64,000 bases of DNA from Petrolisthes cinctipes (Eukaryota > Arthropoda > Malacostraca > Decapoda > Porcellanidae), in contig JAWQEG010001314.1 of NCBI GenBank assembly GCA_033782935.1, forward strand, positions 620,001 through 684,000, in the 5' to 3' direction. The notes beneath the pieces are model-generated. The model saw only the letters and a list, made by a program, of their open reading frames with translations. It was not told the origin of the DNA and did no database searches. Of this stretch, positions 24,975 to 37,646 are shown piece after piece. How positions within the stretch are numbered: position 1 is the first letter of the stretch; the number at the start of each line of letters is the position of its first letter. The position numbers and the translations under genes are program-made.

Positions 24975-26694
24975 TCGATATTTTAGGTGCCCAAAGTCAA
25001 TATGTGTATGCATCTTCTTTACCCGTCTATATCCCAAATTCAGGTTCAAAACACCAGAAAATTCGATATTTTTGGGTCCCAAAAGCGACTTGTACATGCC
25101 TACTCCTTGCTAGAAAGTTTTCAAGATACAGACCCAAAACATGCTTAAAATCGATATTTTAGGTGCAAAAAGTCGATATGTGCATGCATCCTCTGTACCC
25201 GGTTATATCCCAAAATCTGGCTCAAAACCCCCGAAAATTCGATATATTTGGGTCCCAGAAGCGATCTGTACATGCCTACTCAGTGCTAGAATATTTTCAA
25301 ATTATACGCCAAAAACATAGTAAAATTCGATATTTTGGGTGCCAAAGTCGATATGTGCATGCATCTTCTGTACCCGTTTATATCTCAAATTCAGGCTCAA
25401 AACACCCAAAAAATCGATATTTTTGGGTCCCAAAAGCCATCTGTACATGCATACTCCGTGTTAGAGTATTTTCAAAATACAGGCCTAAAACATGCTGAAA
25501 ATCGATATTTTAGCTGCCCAAAGTTAATATGTGTATGCATCTTCTGTACCCGTCTATATCTCAAATTCATGTTCAAAACACTCGAAAATTCGATATTTTT
25601 GGGTCCCAGAAGCAATCTGTACATACCTACTTCTTGCTAGAATGTTTTCAAGATACACACCCAAAACATGCTCAAAATCGATATTTTAGGTGCAAAAAGT
25701 CGATATGTGCATGCATCTTCTGTACCCGTTTATATCTCAAATTCAGGCTCAAAACACCCGAAAATTCCATATTTTTGGGTACCTTAAGCGATCTGTACAT
25801 GCATACTCAATGCTAGAATGTTTTCAAAATATAGTCTCAAAACATGCTAAAAATCGATATTTTAGGTGTCCAAAGTCGATATGTGCATGCTTCTTCTGTA
25901 CCCGTTTATATCTCAAATTCAGGCTGAAAACACCGGAAAATTCGATATTTTTGGGTCCCAAAAGCGATCTGTACATGTCTACTCCGTGTTAGAGTATTTT
26001 TAAAATACAGGCCCAAAACATACTAAAAATCGATATTTTAGGTGCCCAAAGTCGATATGTGCATGCATCTTCTGTACCCGTTTATATCTCAAATTCAGGC
26101 TCAAAACACCTAAAATTCAATATTTTTGGGTCCCAGAAGCTATCTGTACGTGCATACTCCGTGTTAGAGTGTTTTTAAAATAGAGGCCCAAAACATGCTG
26201 TAAATCGATATTTTAGCTGCCAAAAGTCAATATGTGTATGCATCTTCTGTACCCGTCTATATCCCAAATTCAGGTTCAAAACACTCGAAAATTCGATATT
26301 TTTGGGTTCCAGAAGCAATCTGTACATGCCTACTTCTTGCTAGAATGTTTTCAAGATACACACCCAAAACATGCTCAAAATCGATATTTTAGGTGCAAAA
26401 AGTCGATATGTGCATGCATCTTCTGTACCCGTTTATATCTCAAATTCAGGCTCAAAACTCCGAAAAATCGATATTTTTGTGTCCCAGAAGCGATCTGTAC
26501 ATGTCTACACCGTGTTTGAGTATTTTCAAAATACAGGCCCAAAACATGCTCAAAATCGATATTTTAGGTGCCCAAAGTCGATATGTGCATGCATCTTCTG
26601 TACCCGTTCATATCTCAAATTCAGGCTCAGAACACCCGAAAATTCGATTTATTTGGGTCCCAGAAGCGATCTGTACGTGTCTACTCTGTGTTAG

Positions 26695-27806
26695 AGTATT
26701 TTAAAAATACAGGCCTAAAACATGCTCAAAATCGATATTTTGGGTGCCCAAAGTCGATATGTGCATGCATCTTCTGTACCCGTTTATATCTCAAATTCAG
26801 AATCAAAACACCCGAATATTCGATGTTTTTGGGTCCCAAAAGCCATCTGTACATGCCTACTCCGTGTTAGAGTATTTTCAAAATAAAGGCCTAAAACATG
26901 CTGAAAATCGATATTTTAGCTGCCCAAAGTCAATATGTGTATGCATCTTCTGTACCCGTCTATATCTCAAATTCAGGTTCAAAACACTCGAAAATTCGAT
27001 ATTTTTGGGTCCCAGAAGCAATCTGTACATACCTACTTCTTGCTAGAATATTTTCAAGTTACACACCCAAAACATGCTCAAAATCGATCTTTTAGGTGCA
27101 AAAGTCGATATGTGCATGCATCTTCTGTAACCGTTTATATCTCGAATTCAGGCTCAAAACACCCGAAAATTCGATTTATTTGGGTCCCAGAAGCGATCTG
27201 TACGTGCATACTCCATGTTAGAGTGTTTTTAAAATATAGGCCAAAAAACATGGTGAAAATCGATATTTTAGGTGCCCAAAGTCAATATGTGTATGCATCT
27301 TCTGTACCCGTGTATATCCCTAATTCAGGTTCAAAACACCCAAAAAATCGATATTCTTGTGTCCCAGAAGCGATCTGTACATGTCTATACCGTGTTAGAG
27401 TATTTTCAAAATACAGGCCCAAAACATGCTCAAAATCGATAATTTAGGTGCCCAAAGTCGATATGTGCATGCATCTTCTGTACCCGTTTATATCTCAAAT
27501 TCAGACTCAAAACACCCGATTATTCGATATTTTTGGGTCCCAAAAGCCATCTGTACATGCATACTCCGTGTTAAAGTATTTTCAAAATACAGTCCTAAAA
27601 CATGCTGTAAATCGATATTTTAGCTGCCCAAAGTCAATATGTGTATGTATCTTCTGTACCCGTCTATATCCCAAATTCAGGTTCAAAACACTCAAAAATT
27701 CGATATTTTTGGGTCCCAGAAGCAATCTGCACATGCCTACTTCTTGCTAGAAAGTTTTCAAGATACAGACCAAAAACATACTCAAAATCGATATTTTAGG
27801 TGTCCA
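26695..27806 (+). repeat. 8-monomer register, first segment
   Basis: Matches 28,102-29,214 at 1,407-1,408 bp (8 monomers). Shared variants include GAATATTCGATGTTTTTG with AAAATAAAGGCC, and CGATTATTCG. A single-base loss in GTGCAAAAGTCG at 27,097 accounts for the 1-bp change in offset. The match ends where GGTGTCCAAAGTCG faces GGTGCAAAAAGTCG. Confidence 0.8.
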
Positions 27807-28101
27807 AAGTCGATATGTGCATGCTTCTTCTGTACCCGTTTATATCTCAAATTCAGGCTGAAAACACCGGAAAATTCGATATTTTTGGGTCCCAAAAGCG
27901 ATCTGTACATCTCTACTCCGTGTTAGAGTATTTTTAAAATACAGGCCCAAAACATACTAAAAATCGATATTTTAGGTGCCCAAAGTCGATATATGCATGC
28001 ATCTTCTGTACCCGTTTATATCTCAAATTCAGGCTCAAAACACCTAAAATTCAATATTTTTGGGTCCCAGAAGCTATCTGTACGTGCATACTCCGTGTTA
28101 G

Positions 28102-29214
28102 AGTATTTTAAAAATACAGGCCTAAAACATGCTCAAAATCGATATTTTGGGTGCCCAAAGTCGATATGTGCATGCATCTTCTGTACCCGTTTATATCTCA
28201 AATTCAGAATCAAAACACCCGAATATTCGATGTTTTTGGGTTCCAAAAGCCATCTGTACATGCCTACTCCGTGTTAGAGTATTTTCAAAATAAAGGCCTA
28301 AAACATGCTGAAAATCGATATTTTAGCTGCCCAAAGTCAATATGTGTATGCATCTTCTGTACCCGTCTATATCTCAAATTCAGGTTCAAAACACTCGAAA
28401 ATTCGATATTTTTGGGTCCCAGAAGCAATCTGTACATACCTACTTCTTGCTAGAATGTTTTCAAGTTACACACCCAAAACATGCTCAAAATCGATATTTT
28501 AGGTGCAAAAAGTCGATATGTGCATGCATCTTCTGTACCCGTTTATATCTCAAATTCAGGCTCAAAACACCCGAAAATTCGATTTATTTGGGTCCCAGAA
28601 GCGATCTGTACGTGCATACTCCATGTTGGAGTGTTTTTAAAATATAGGCCAAAAAACATGCTGAAAATCGATATTTTAGGTGCCCAAAGTCAATATGTGT
28701 ATGCATCTTCTGTACCCGTGTATATCCCTAATTCAGGTTCAAAACACCCAAAAAATCGATATTTTTGTGTCCCAGAAGCGATCTGTACATGTCTATACCT
28801 TGTTAGAGTATTTTCAAAATACAGGCCCAAAACATGCTCAAAATCGATAATTTAGGTGCCCAAAGTCAATATGTGCATGCATCTTCTGTACCCGTTTATA
28901 TCTCAAATTCAGACTCAAAACACCCGATTATTCGATATTTTTGGGTCCCAAAAGCAATCTGTACATGCATACTCCGTGTTAGAGTATTTTCAAAATACAG
29001 GCCTAAAACATGCTGTAAATCGATATTTTAGCTGTCCAAAGTCAATATGTGTATGCATCTTCTGTACCCGTCTATATCCCAAATTCAGGTTCAAAATACT
29101 CAAAAATTCGATATTTTTGGGTCCCAGAAGCAATCTGTACATGCCTACTTCTTGCTAGAAAGTTTTCAAGATACAGACCAAAAACATACTCAAAATCGAT
29201 ATTTTAGGTGCAAA
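28102..29214 (+). repeat. 8-monomer register, second segment
   Basis: Copy of 26,695-27,806. The pair is inherited in the second long unit (about 39,180-40,290 and 40,586-41,698), so this duplication predates the long-unit duplication. In the third copy only one complete version remains after a two-monomer loss. Confidence 0.8.
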
Positions 29215-29998
29215 AAGTCGATATGTGCATGTATCTTCTGTACCTGTTTATATCTCAAATTCAGGCTCAAAACTCCGAAAATTCGATATTTTTGGGTCCC
29301 AAAAGCGACTTGTACATGCCTACTCCTTGCTAGAAAGTTTTCAAGATACAGACCCAAAACATGCTTAAAATCGATATTTTAGGTGCAAAAAGTCGATATG
29401 TGCATGCATCCTCTGTACCCGGTTATATCCCAAAATCTGGCTCAAAACCCCCGAAAATTCGATATATTTGGGTCCCAGAAGCGATCTGTACATGCCTACT
29501 CAGTGCTAGAATATTTTCAAATTATACGCCAAAAACATAGTAAAATTCGATATTTTGGGTGCCAAAGTCGATATGTGCATGCATCTTCTGTACCCTTTTA
29601 TATCTCAAATTCAGGCTCAAAACACCCGAATATTCGATATTTTTGGGTCTCAAAAGCCATCAGTACATGCATACTCCGTGTTAGAGTATTTTTAAAATAA
29701 AGGCCTAAAACATGCTGTAAATCGATATTTTAGCTGCCCAAAGTCAATATGTGTATGCAACTTCTGTACCCGTCTATATCCCAAATTCAGGTTCAAAACA
29801 CCAGAAAATTCGATATTTTTGGGTCCCAGAAGCAATCTGTACATGCCTATTCCTTGCTAGAATGTTTTCAAGATACAGACCCAAAACATGCTCACAATCT
29901 ATATTTTAAGTGCAAAAAGTCGATATGTGCATGCATCTTCTGTACCCGTTTATATCTCAAATTAGGGCTCAAAACTCCGAAAATTCGATATTTTTGGG

Positions 29999-30032
29999 TA
30001 CCTTAAGCGATCTGTACATGCATACTCAATGC
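29999..30032 (+). other. Variant patch, probable gene-conversion tract
   Basis: Relative to the collinear sequence at 16,812-16,845, six substitutions fall at 30000, 30007, 30015, 30022, 30029 and 30031, with matching sequence on either side. All six match the monomer type at about 25,781, 38,265 and 42,482 (GGTACCTTAAGCG, then CATACTCAATGCTAG). Three other collinear copies (about 2,045, 4,330 and 12,245) keep the 16.8-kb state, so the patch is the derived one. Confidence 0.75.
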
Positions 30033-30354
30033 TAGAATGTTTTTAAAATACAGGCTTAAAACATGCTATAAATCGATATTTTAGGTGCCAAAGTCGATAT
30101 GTGCATGCATCTTCTGTACCCGTTTATATCTCAAATTCAGGCTCAAAACACCCAAAAAATCGATATTTTTGTGTCCCAGAAGCGATCTGTACATGTCTGC
30201 ACCGTGTTTGAGTATTTTCAAAATACAGGCCCAAAACATGCTCAAAATCGATATTTTAGGTGCCCGAAGTCGATATGTGCTTGCATCTTCTGTACCCGTT
30301 TATATCTCAAATTCAGACTCAAAACACCCGAATATTTGATATTTTTGGGTCCCA

Positions 30355-30968
30355 GAAGCTATCTGTACGTGCATACTCCGTGTTAGAGTGTTTTTAAAAT
30401 AGAGGCCCAAAACATGCTGTAAATCGATATTTTAGCTGCCAAAAGTCAATATGTGTATGCATCTTCTGTACCCGTCTATATCCCAAATTCAGGTTCAAAA
30501 CACTCGAAAATTCGATATTTTTGGGTTCCAGAAGCAATCTGTACATGCCTACTTCTTGCTAGAATGTTTTCAAGATACACACCCAAAACATGCTCAAAAT
30601 CGATATTTTAGGTGCAAAAAGTCGATATATGCATGCATCTTCTGTACCCGTTTATATCTCAAATTCAGGCTCAAAACTCCGAAAAATCGATATTTTTGTG
30701 TCCCAGAAGCGATCTGTACATGTCTACACCGTGTTTGAGTATTTTCAAAATACAGGCCCAAAACATGCTCAAAATCGATATTTTAGGTGCACAAAGTCGA
30801 TATGTGCATGCATCTTCTGTACCCGTTCATATCTCAAATTCAGGCTCAGAACACCCGAAAATTCGATTTATTTGGGTCCCAGAAGCGATCTGTACGTGTC
30901 TACTCCGTGTTAGAGTATTTTAAAAATACAGGCCTAAAACATGCTCAAAATCGATATTTTGGGTGCCC
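30355..30968 (+). repeat. Substituted tract in long-unit copy 2
   Basis: The sequence to the left matches 16,435-17,150 and that to the right matches about 17,790 onward, both at 13,187-13,188 bp. The tract itself matches 26,136-26,750 at 4,219 bp and 42,837-43,450 at 12,482 bp. No monomer is gained or lost. The left switch lies between 30,337 and 30,355 and the right switch between 30,968 and about 31,075. Confidence 0.75.
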
Positions 30969-33900
30969 AAAGTCGATATGTGCATGCATCTTCTGTACCC
31001 GTTTATATCTCAAATTCAGAATCAAAACACCCGAATATTCGATGTTTTTGGGTCCCAAAAGCCATCTGTACATGCATACTCCGTGTTAGAGTATTTTCAA
31101 AATACAGGCCTAAAACATGCTGAAAATCGATATTTTAGCTGCCCAAAGTCAATATGTGTATGCATCTTCTGTACCCGTCTATATCTCAAATTCAGGTTCA
31201 AAACACTCGAAAATTCGATATTTTTGGGTCCCAGAAGCAATCTGTACATACCTACTTCTTGCTAGAATGTTTTCAAGATACACACCCAAAACATGCTCAA
31301 AATCGATATTTTAGGTGCAAAAAGTCGATATGTGCATGCATCTTCTGTACCCGTTTATATCTCAAATTCTGGCTTAAAACACCCGAAAATTCCATATTTT
31401 TGGGTCCCTTAAGCGATCTGTACATGCATACTCAGTGCTAGAATGTTTTCAAAATATAGTCTCAAAACATGCTAAAAATCGATATTTTATGTGTCCAAAG
31501 TCGATATGTGCATGCTTCTTCTGTACCCGTTTATATCTCAAATTCAGGCTGAAAACACCCGAAAATTCGATATTTATGGGTCCCAAAAGCGATCTGTACA
31601 TGTCTACTCCGTGTTAGAGTATTTTTAAAATACAGGTCCAAAACATACTAAAAATCGATATTTTAGGTGCCCAAAGTCGATATGTGCATGCATCTTCTGT
31701 ACCCGTTTATATCTCAAATTCAGGCTCAAAGCACCTAAAATTCAATATTTTTGGTTCCCAGAAGCTATCTGTACGTGCATACTCCGTGTTAGAGTGTTTT
31801 TAAAATAGAGGCCCAAAACATGCTGTAAATCGATATTTTAGCTGCCAAAAGTCTATATGTGTATGCATCTTCTGTACCCGTCTATATCCCAAATTCAGGT
31901 TCAAAACACTCGAAAATTCGATATTTTTGGGTTCCAGAAGCAATCTGTACATGCCTACTTCTTGCTAGAATGTTTTCAAAATACAGGCCCAAAACATGCT
32001 CAAAATCGATATTTTAGGTGCCCAAAGTCGATATGTGCATGCATCTTCTGTACCCGTTCATATCTCAAATTCAGGCTCAGAACACCCGAAAATTCGATTT
32101 ATTTGGGTCCCAGAAGCGATATGTACGTGTCTACTCCGTGTTAGAGTATTTTAAAAGTACAGGCCTAAAACATGCTCAAAATCGATATTTTGGGTGCCCA
32201 AAGTCGATATGTGCATGCATCTTCTGTACCCGTTTATATCTCAAATTCAGAATCAAAACACCCGAATATTCGATATTTTTGGGTCCCAGAAGCAATCTGT
32301 ACATACCTACTTCTTGCTAGAATGTTTTCAAGTTACACACCCAAAACATGCTCAAAATCGATATTTTAGGTGCAAAAAGTCGATATGTGCATGCATCCTC
32401 TGTACCCGGTTATATCCCAAAATCTGGCTCAAAACCCCAGAAAATTCGATATTTTTGGGTCCCAGAAGCGATCTGTACATGCCTACTCAGTGCTAGAATA
32501 TTTTCAAATTATACGCCAAAAACATACTAAAAATCGATATTTTGGGTGCCAAAGTCGATATGTGCATGCATCTTCTGTACCCGATTATATCTCAAATTCA
32601 GGCTTAAAACACCCAAAAAATCGATATTTTTGGGTCCCAAAAGCCATCTGTACATGCATACTCCGTGTTAGAGTATTTTCAAAATACAGGCCTAAAACAT
32701 GATATAAATCGATATTTTAGCTGCCCAAATTCAATATGTGTATGCATCTTCTGTACCCTTCTATATCCCAAATTCAGGTTCAAAACACTCGAAAATTCGA
32801 TATTTTTGGGTCCCAGAAGCAATCTGTACATGCCTACTTCTTGCTAGAAAGTTTTCAAGTTACAGACCCAAAACATGCTCAAAATCGATATTTTAGGTGC
32901 AAAAAGTCGATATGTGCAAGCATCTTCTGTACTCGTTTATATCTCAAATTCAGGCTCAAAACACCCAAAAAATCGATATTTTTGGGTCCCAGAAGCGATC
33001 TGTACATGCATACTCCGTGTTAGAGTGTTTTTAAAATACAGGCCCAAAACATGCTGAAAATTGATATTTTAGGTGCACAAAGTCAATATGTGTATGCATT
33101 CTCTGTACCCGGTTATATCTCAAATTCAGGCTCAAAACACCCGAAAATTCAATATTTTTGGGTCCCAGAAGCGATCTGTACATGCCTACTCAGTGCTAGA
33201 ATGTTTTCAAAATAGAGGCTCAGAACATGATAAAAATCGATATTTTGGGTGCCCAAAGTCGATATGTGCATGAATCTTCTGTACCCGTTTATATCTCAAA
33301 TTCAGGCTCAAAACACCCAAAAATTCGATATTTTTGTGTCCCAGAAGCGATCTGTACGTGTCTACTCCGTGTTAGAGTATTTTCAAAATACAGGCCCAAA
33401 ATATGCTCAAAATCGATATTTTAGCTGCCCAAAGTCAATATGTGTATGCATCTTCTGTACCCGTTTATATCTCAAATTCAGGCTCAAAACACCCAAAAAA
33501 TCAATATTTATGGGTCCCAGAAGCGATCTGTACATGCCTACTCCGTGTTAGAGTTTTTTCAAAATACAGACTCAAAACATGCTCAAAATCGATATTTTAT
33601 GTGCCCAAAGTCGATATGTGCATGTATCTTCTGTACCCGTTTATATCTCAAATTCAGGCTCAAAACACCCAAAAATTCAATATTTTTGGGTCCCAGAAGC
33701 GATCTGTACATGCATACTCCGTGTTGAAGTATTTTCAAAATACAGGCCCAAAACATGCTCAAAATCGATATTTTAGGTGCCCAAAGTCGATATGTGCATG
33801 CATCTTCTGTACCCGTTTATATCTCAAATTCAGGCTCAAAACACCCGAAAATTCAATATTTTTGGGTACCAGAAGCGATCTGTACGTGCATACTCCGTGT

Positions 33901-36214
33901 TAGAGTGTTTTTAAAATAGAGGCCCAAAACATGCTTAAAATCGATATTTTAGCTGAATAAAGTCAATATGTGTATGCATCTTCTGTACCCGTCTATATCC
34001 CAAATTCAGGTTCAAAACACTCGAAAATTCGATATTTTTGGGTCCCAGAAGCAATCTGGACATGCCTACTTCTTGCTAGAAAGTTTTCAAGATACAGACC
34101 CAAAACATGCTCAAAATCGATATTTTAGGTGCAAAAAGTCGATATGTTTATGCATCTTCTGTACCCGTTTATATCTCAAATTCAGGCTCAAAACACCCAA
34201 AAAATCGATATTTTTGTGTCCCAGAAGCGATCTGTACATGTCTACACCGTGTTAGAGTATTTTCAAAATACAGGCCCAAAACATGCTCAAAATCGATATT
34301 TTAGGTGCCCAAAGTCGATAGGTGCATGCATCTTCTGTACCCGTTCATATCTCAAATTCAGGCTCAGAAAACCCGAAAATTCGATTTATTTGGGTCCCAG
34401 AAGCGATCTGTACGTGTCTACTCCGTGTTAGAGTATTTTAAAAATACAGGCCTAAAACATGCTCAAAATCGATATTTTGGGTGCCCAAAGTCGATATGTG
34501 CATGCATCTTCTGTACCCGTTTATTTCTCAAATTCAGAATCAAAACACCCGAATATTCGATGTTTTTGGGTCCCAAAAGCCATCTGTACATGCATACTCC
34601 GTGTTAGAGTATTTTCAAAATACAGGCCTAAAACATGCTGAAAATCGATATTTTAGCTGCCCAAAGTCAATATGTGTATGCATCTTCTGTACCCGTCTAT
34701 ATCTCAAATTCAGGTTCAAAACACTCGAAAATTCGATATTTTTGGGTCCCAGAAGCAATCTGTACATACCTACTTCTTGCTAGAATGTTTTCAAGATACA
34801 CACCCAAAACATGCTCAAAATCGATATTTTAGGTAAAAAAAGTCGATATGTGCATGCATCTTCTGTACCCGTTTATACCTCAAATTCAGGCTCAAAACAC
34901 CCGAAAATTCCATATTTTTGGGTCCCTTAAGCGATCTGTACATGCATACTCAATGCTAGAATGTTTTCAAAATATAGGCTCAAAACATGCTAAAAATCGA
35001 TATTTTAGGTGTCCAAAGTCGATATGTGCATGCTTCTTCTGTACCCGTTTATATCTCAAATTCAGGCTGAAAACACCGGAAAATTCGATATTTTTGGGTC
35101 CCAAAAGCGATCTGTACATGTCTACTCCGTGTTAGAGTATTTTTAAAATACAGGCCCAAAACATACTAAAAATCGATATTTTAGGTGCCCAAAGTCGATA
35201 TGTGCATGCATCTTCTGTACCCGTTTATATCTCAAATTCAGGCTCAAAACACCTAAAATTTAATATTTTTGGGTCCCAGAAGCTATCTGTACGTGCATAC
35301 TCCGTGTTAGAGTGTTTTTAAAATAGAGGCCCAAAACATGCAGTAAATCGATATTTTAGCTGCCAAAAGTTAATATGTGTATGCATCTTCTGTACCCGTC
35401 TATATCCCATATTCAGGTTCAAAACACTCGAAAATTCGATATTTTTGGGTTCCAGAAGCAATCTGTACATGCCTACTTCTTGCTAGAATGTTTTCAAGAT
35501 ACACACCCAAAACATGCTCAAAATCGATATTTTAGGTGCAAAAAGTCGATATATGCATGCATCTTCTGTACCCATTTATATCTCAAATTCAGGCCCAGAA
35601 CACCCGAAAATTCGATTTATTTGGGTCCCAGAAGCGATATGTACGTGTCTACTCCGTGTTAGAGTATTTTAAAAATACAGGCCTAAAACATGCTCAAAAT
35701 CGATATTTTGGGTGCCCAAAGTCGATATGTGCATGCATCTTCTGTACCCGTTTATATCTCAAATTCAGAATCAAAACACCCGAATATTCGATATTTTTGG
35801 GTCCCAGAAGCAATCTGTACATACCTACTTCTTGCTAGAATGTTTTCAAGTTACACACCCAAAACATGCTCAAAATCGATATTTTAGGTGCAAAAAGTCG
35901 ATATGTGCATGCATCTTCTGTACCCGTTTATATCTCAAATTCAGGCTCAAAACACCCGAAAATTCGATTTATTTGGGTCCCTGAAGCGATCTGTATGTGC
36001 ATACTCCATGTTAGAGTGTTTTTAAAATATAGTCCAAAAACATGCTGAAAATCGATATTTTAGGTGCCCAAAGTCAATATGTGTATGCATCTTCTGTACC
36101 CGTGTATATCCCTAATTCAGGTTCAAAACACCCAAAAAATCGATATTTTTGTGTCCCAGAAGCGATCTGTACATGTCTATACCGTGTTAGAGTATTTTCA
36201 AAATACAGGCCCAA

Positions 36215-36230
36215 TTCATGCTGAAAATCA
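36215..36230 (+). other. Four-substitution patch shared with 47.46 kb
   Basis: Against the collinear copy at 23,731-23,746, substitutions at 36215, 36216, 36223 and 36230 give CCCAATTCATGCTG then AAAATCAATATTTT. The same combination occurs at about 47,464-47,490 in the diverged right part of the array, and I saw it nowhere else. Clustering and an identical source point to short gene conversion, but only four sites are informative. Confidence 0.6.
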
Positions 36231-37646
36231 ATATTTTAGGTGCCCAAAGTCGATATGTGCATGCATCTTCTGTACCCGTTTATATCTCAAATTCAGACTC
36301 AAAACACCCGATTATTCGATATTTTTGAGTCCCAAAAGCCATCTGTACATGCATACTCCGTGTTAGAGTATTTTCAAAATACAGGCCTAAAACATGCTGT
36401 AAATCGATATTTTAGCTGCCCAAAGTCGATATGTGCATGCATCTTCTGTACCCGTTTATATCTCAAATTCAGGCTCAAAATACCCAAAAAATCGATATTT
36501 TTGTGTCCCAGAAGCGATCTGTACATGTTTACACCGTGTTATAGTATTTTTAAAATACAGGCCCAAAACATGCTCAAAATCGATGTTTTAGGTGCAAAAA
36601 GTCGATATGTGCATGCATCTTCTGTACCCGTTCATATCACAAATTCAGGCTCAGATCACCCGAAAATTCAATTTATTTGGGTCCCAGAAGCGATCTGTAC
36701 GTGTCTACTCAGTGTTAGAGTATTTTAAAAATTCAGGCCCAAAACATGCTCAAAATTGATATTTTGGGTGCCCAAAGTCGACATGTGTATGCATCTTCTG
36801 TACCCGTGTATATCCCTAATTCTGGTTCAAAACACCAGAAAATTCGATATTTTTGGGTCCCAGAAGCGATCTGTACAAGCCTACTCCTTGCTAGAATGTT
36901 TTCAAGATACAGACCCAAAACATTCTCAAAATCGATATTTTAAGTGCAAAAAGTCGATATGTGCATGCATCTTCTGTATCCGTTTATATCTCAAATTCAG
37001 GCTCAAAACTCCAAAAATTCGATATTTTTAGGTCCCTTAAGCGATCTGCATATGCCTACTCAGTGCTAGAATGTTTTTAAAATACAGGCTTAAAACATGC
37101 TCAAAAATGATATTTTAGGTGTGAAAAGTCGATATGTGCATGCATCTTCTGTACTCGTTTATATCTCAAATTCAGGCTCAAAACACCCAAAAAATCGATA
37201 TTTTTGTGTCCCAGAAGCGATTTGTACATGCATACTCCGTGTTAGAGTATTTTCAAAATACAGGCCCAAAACATGCTCAAAATCGATATTTTCGGTGCCC
37301 AAAGTCGATATGTGCATGCATCTTCTGTACCCGTTTATATCTCAAATTCAGTCTCAAAACACCCGAAAATTCGATATTTTTGGGTCCCAGAAGCGATCTG
37401 TACATGCCTACTCCGTGTTAAAGTATTTTCAAAATACAGGCACAAAACATGCTGAAAATCGATATTTTAGGTGCCCAAAGTCAATATGTGTATGCATCTT
37501 CTTTACCCGTCTATATCCCAAATTCAGGTTCAAAACACCAGAAAATTCGATATTTTTGGGTCCCAAAAGCGACTTGTACATGCCTACTCCTTGCTAGAAA
37601 GTTTTCAAGATACAGACCCAAAACATGCTTAAAATCGATATTTTAG

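Larger units (their letters stand above)
25163..29382 (+). repeat. 24-monomer nested unit (about 4,220 bp)
   Basis: Begins at a monomer with CCTCTGTACCCGGTTATATC followed by CCCAAAATCTGG, found again at 29,383, 37,647 and 41,864. Distances are 4,220 bp and 4,217 bp within long-unit copies. The second occurrence, after 29,383, follows it only to about 29,620 and again at about 30,355-30,968. The third and fourth occurrences form the 37,647-41,863 and 41,864-45,650 blocks. This unit looks like the most active duplication register in the middle of the window. Confidence 0.75.
16435..29622 (+). repeat. 75-monomer long unit, copy 1 (about 13.19 kb)
   Basis: Matches downstream sequence at an offset of 13,187-13,188 bp from about 16,435 to 17,150 and from about 17,790 to 22,080, then at 12,484 bp from 22,854 to about 29,380 and 12,481-12,482 bp to about 29,622. 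The change of offset is four monomers (703 bp) present here and missing from copy 2. Matching private variants include GGTAAAAAAAGTCG at 21,646 and 34,833 and ATCTTTTAGGTGCAAAAGTCG at 27,087 and 39,571. The unit contains most of the second 26-monomer unit, a 24-monomer unit and an 8-monomer register, so the repeat structure is nested. Confidence 0.85.
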
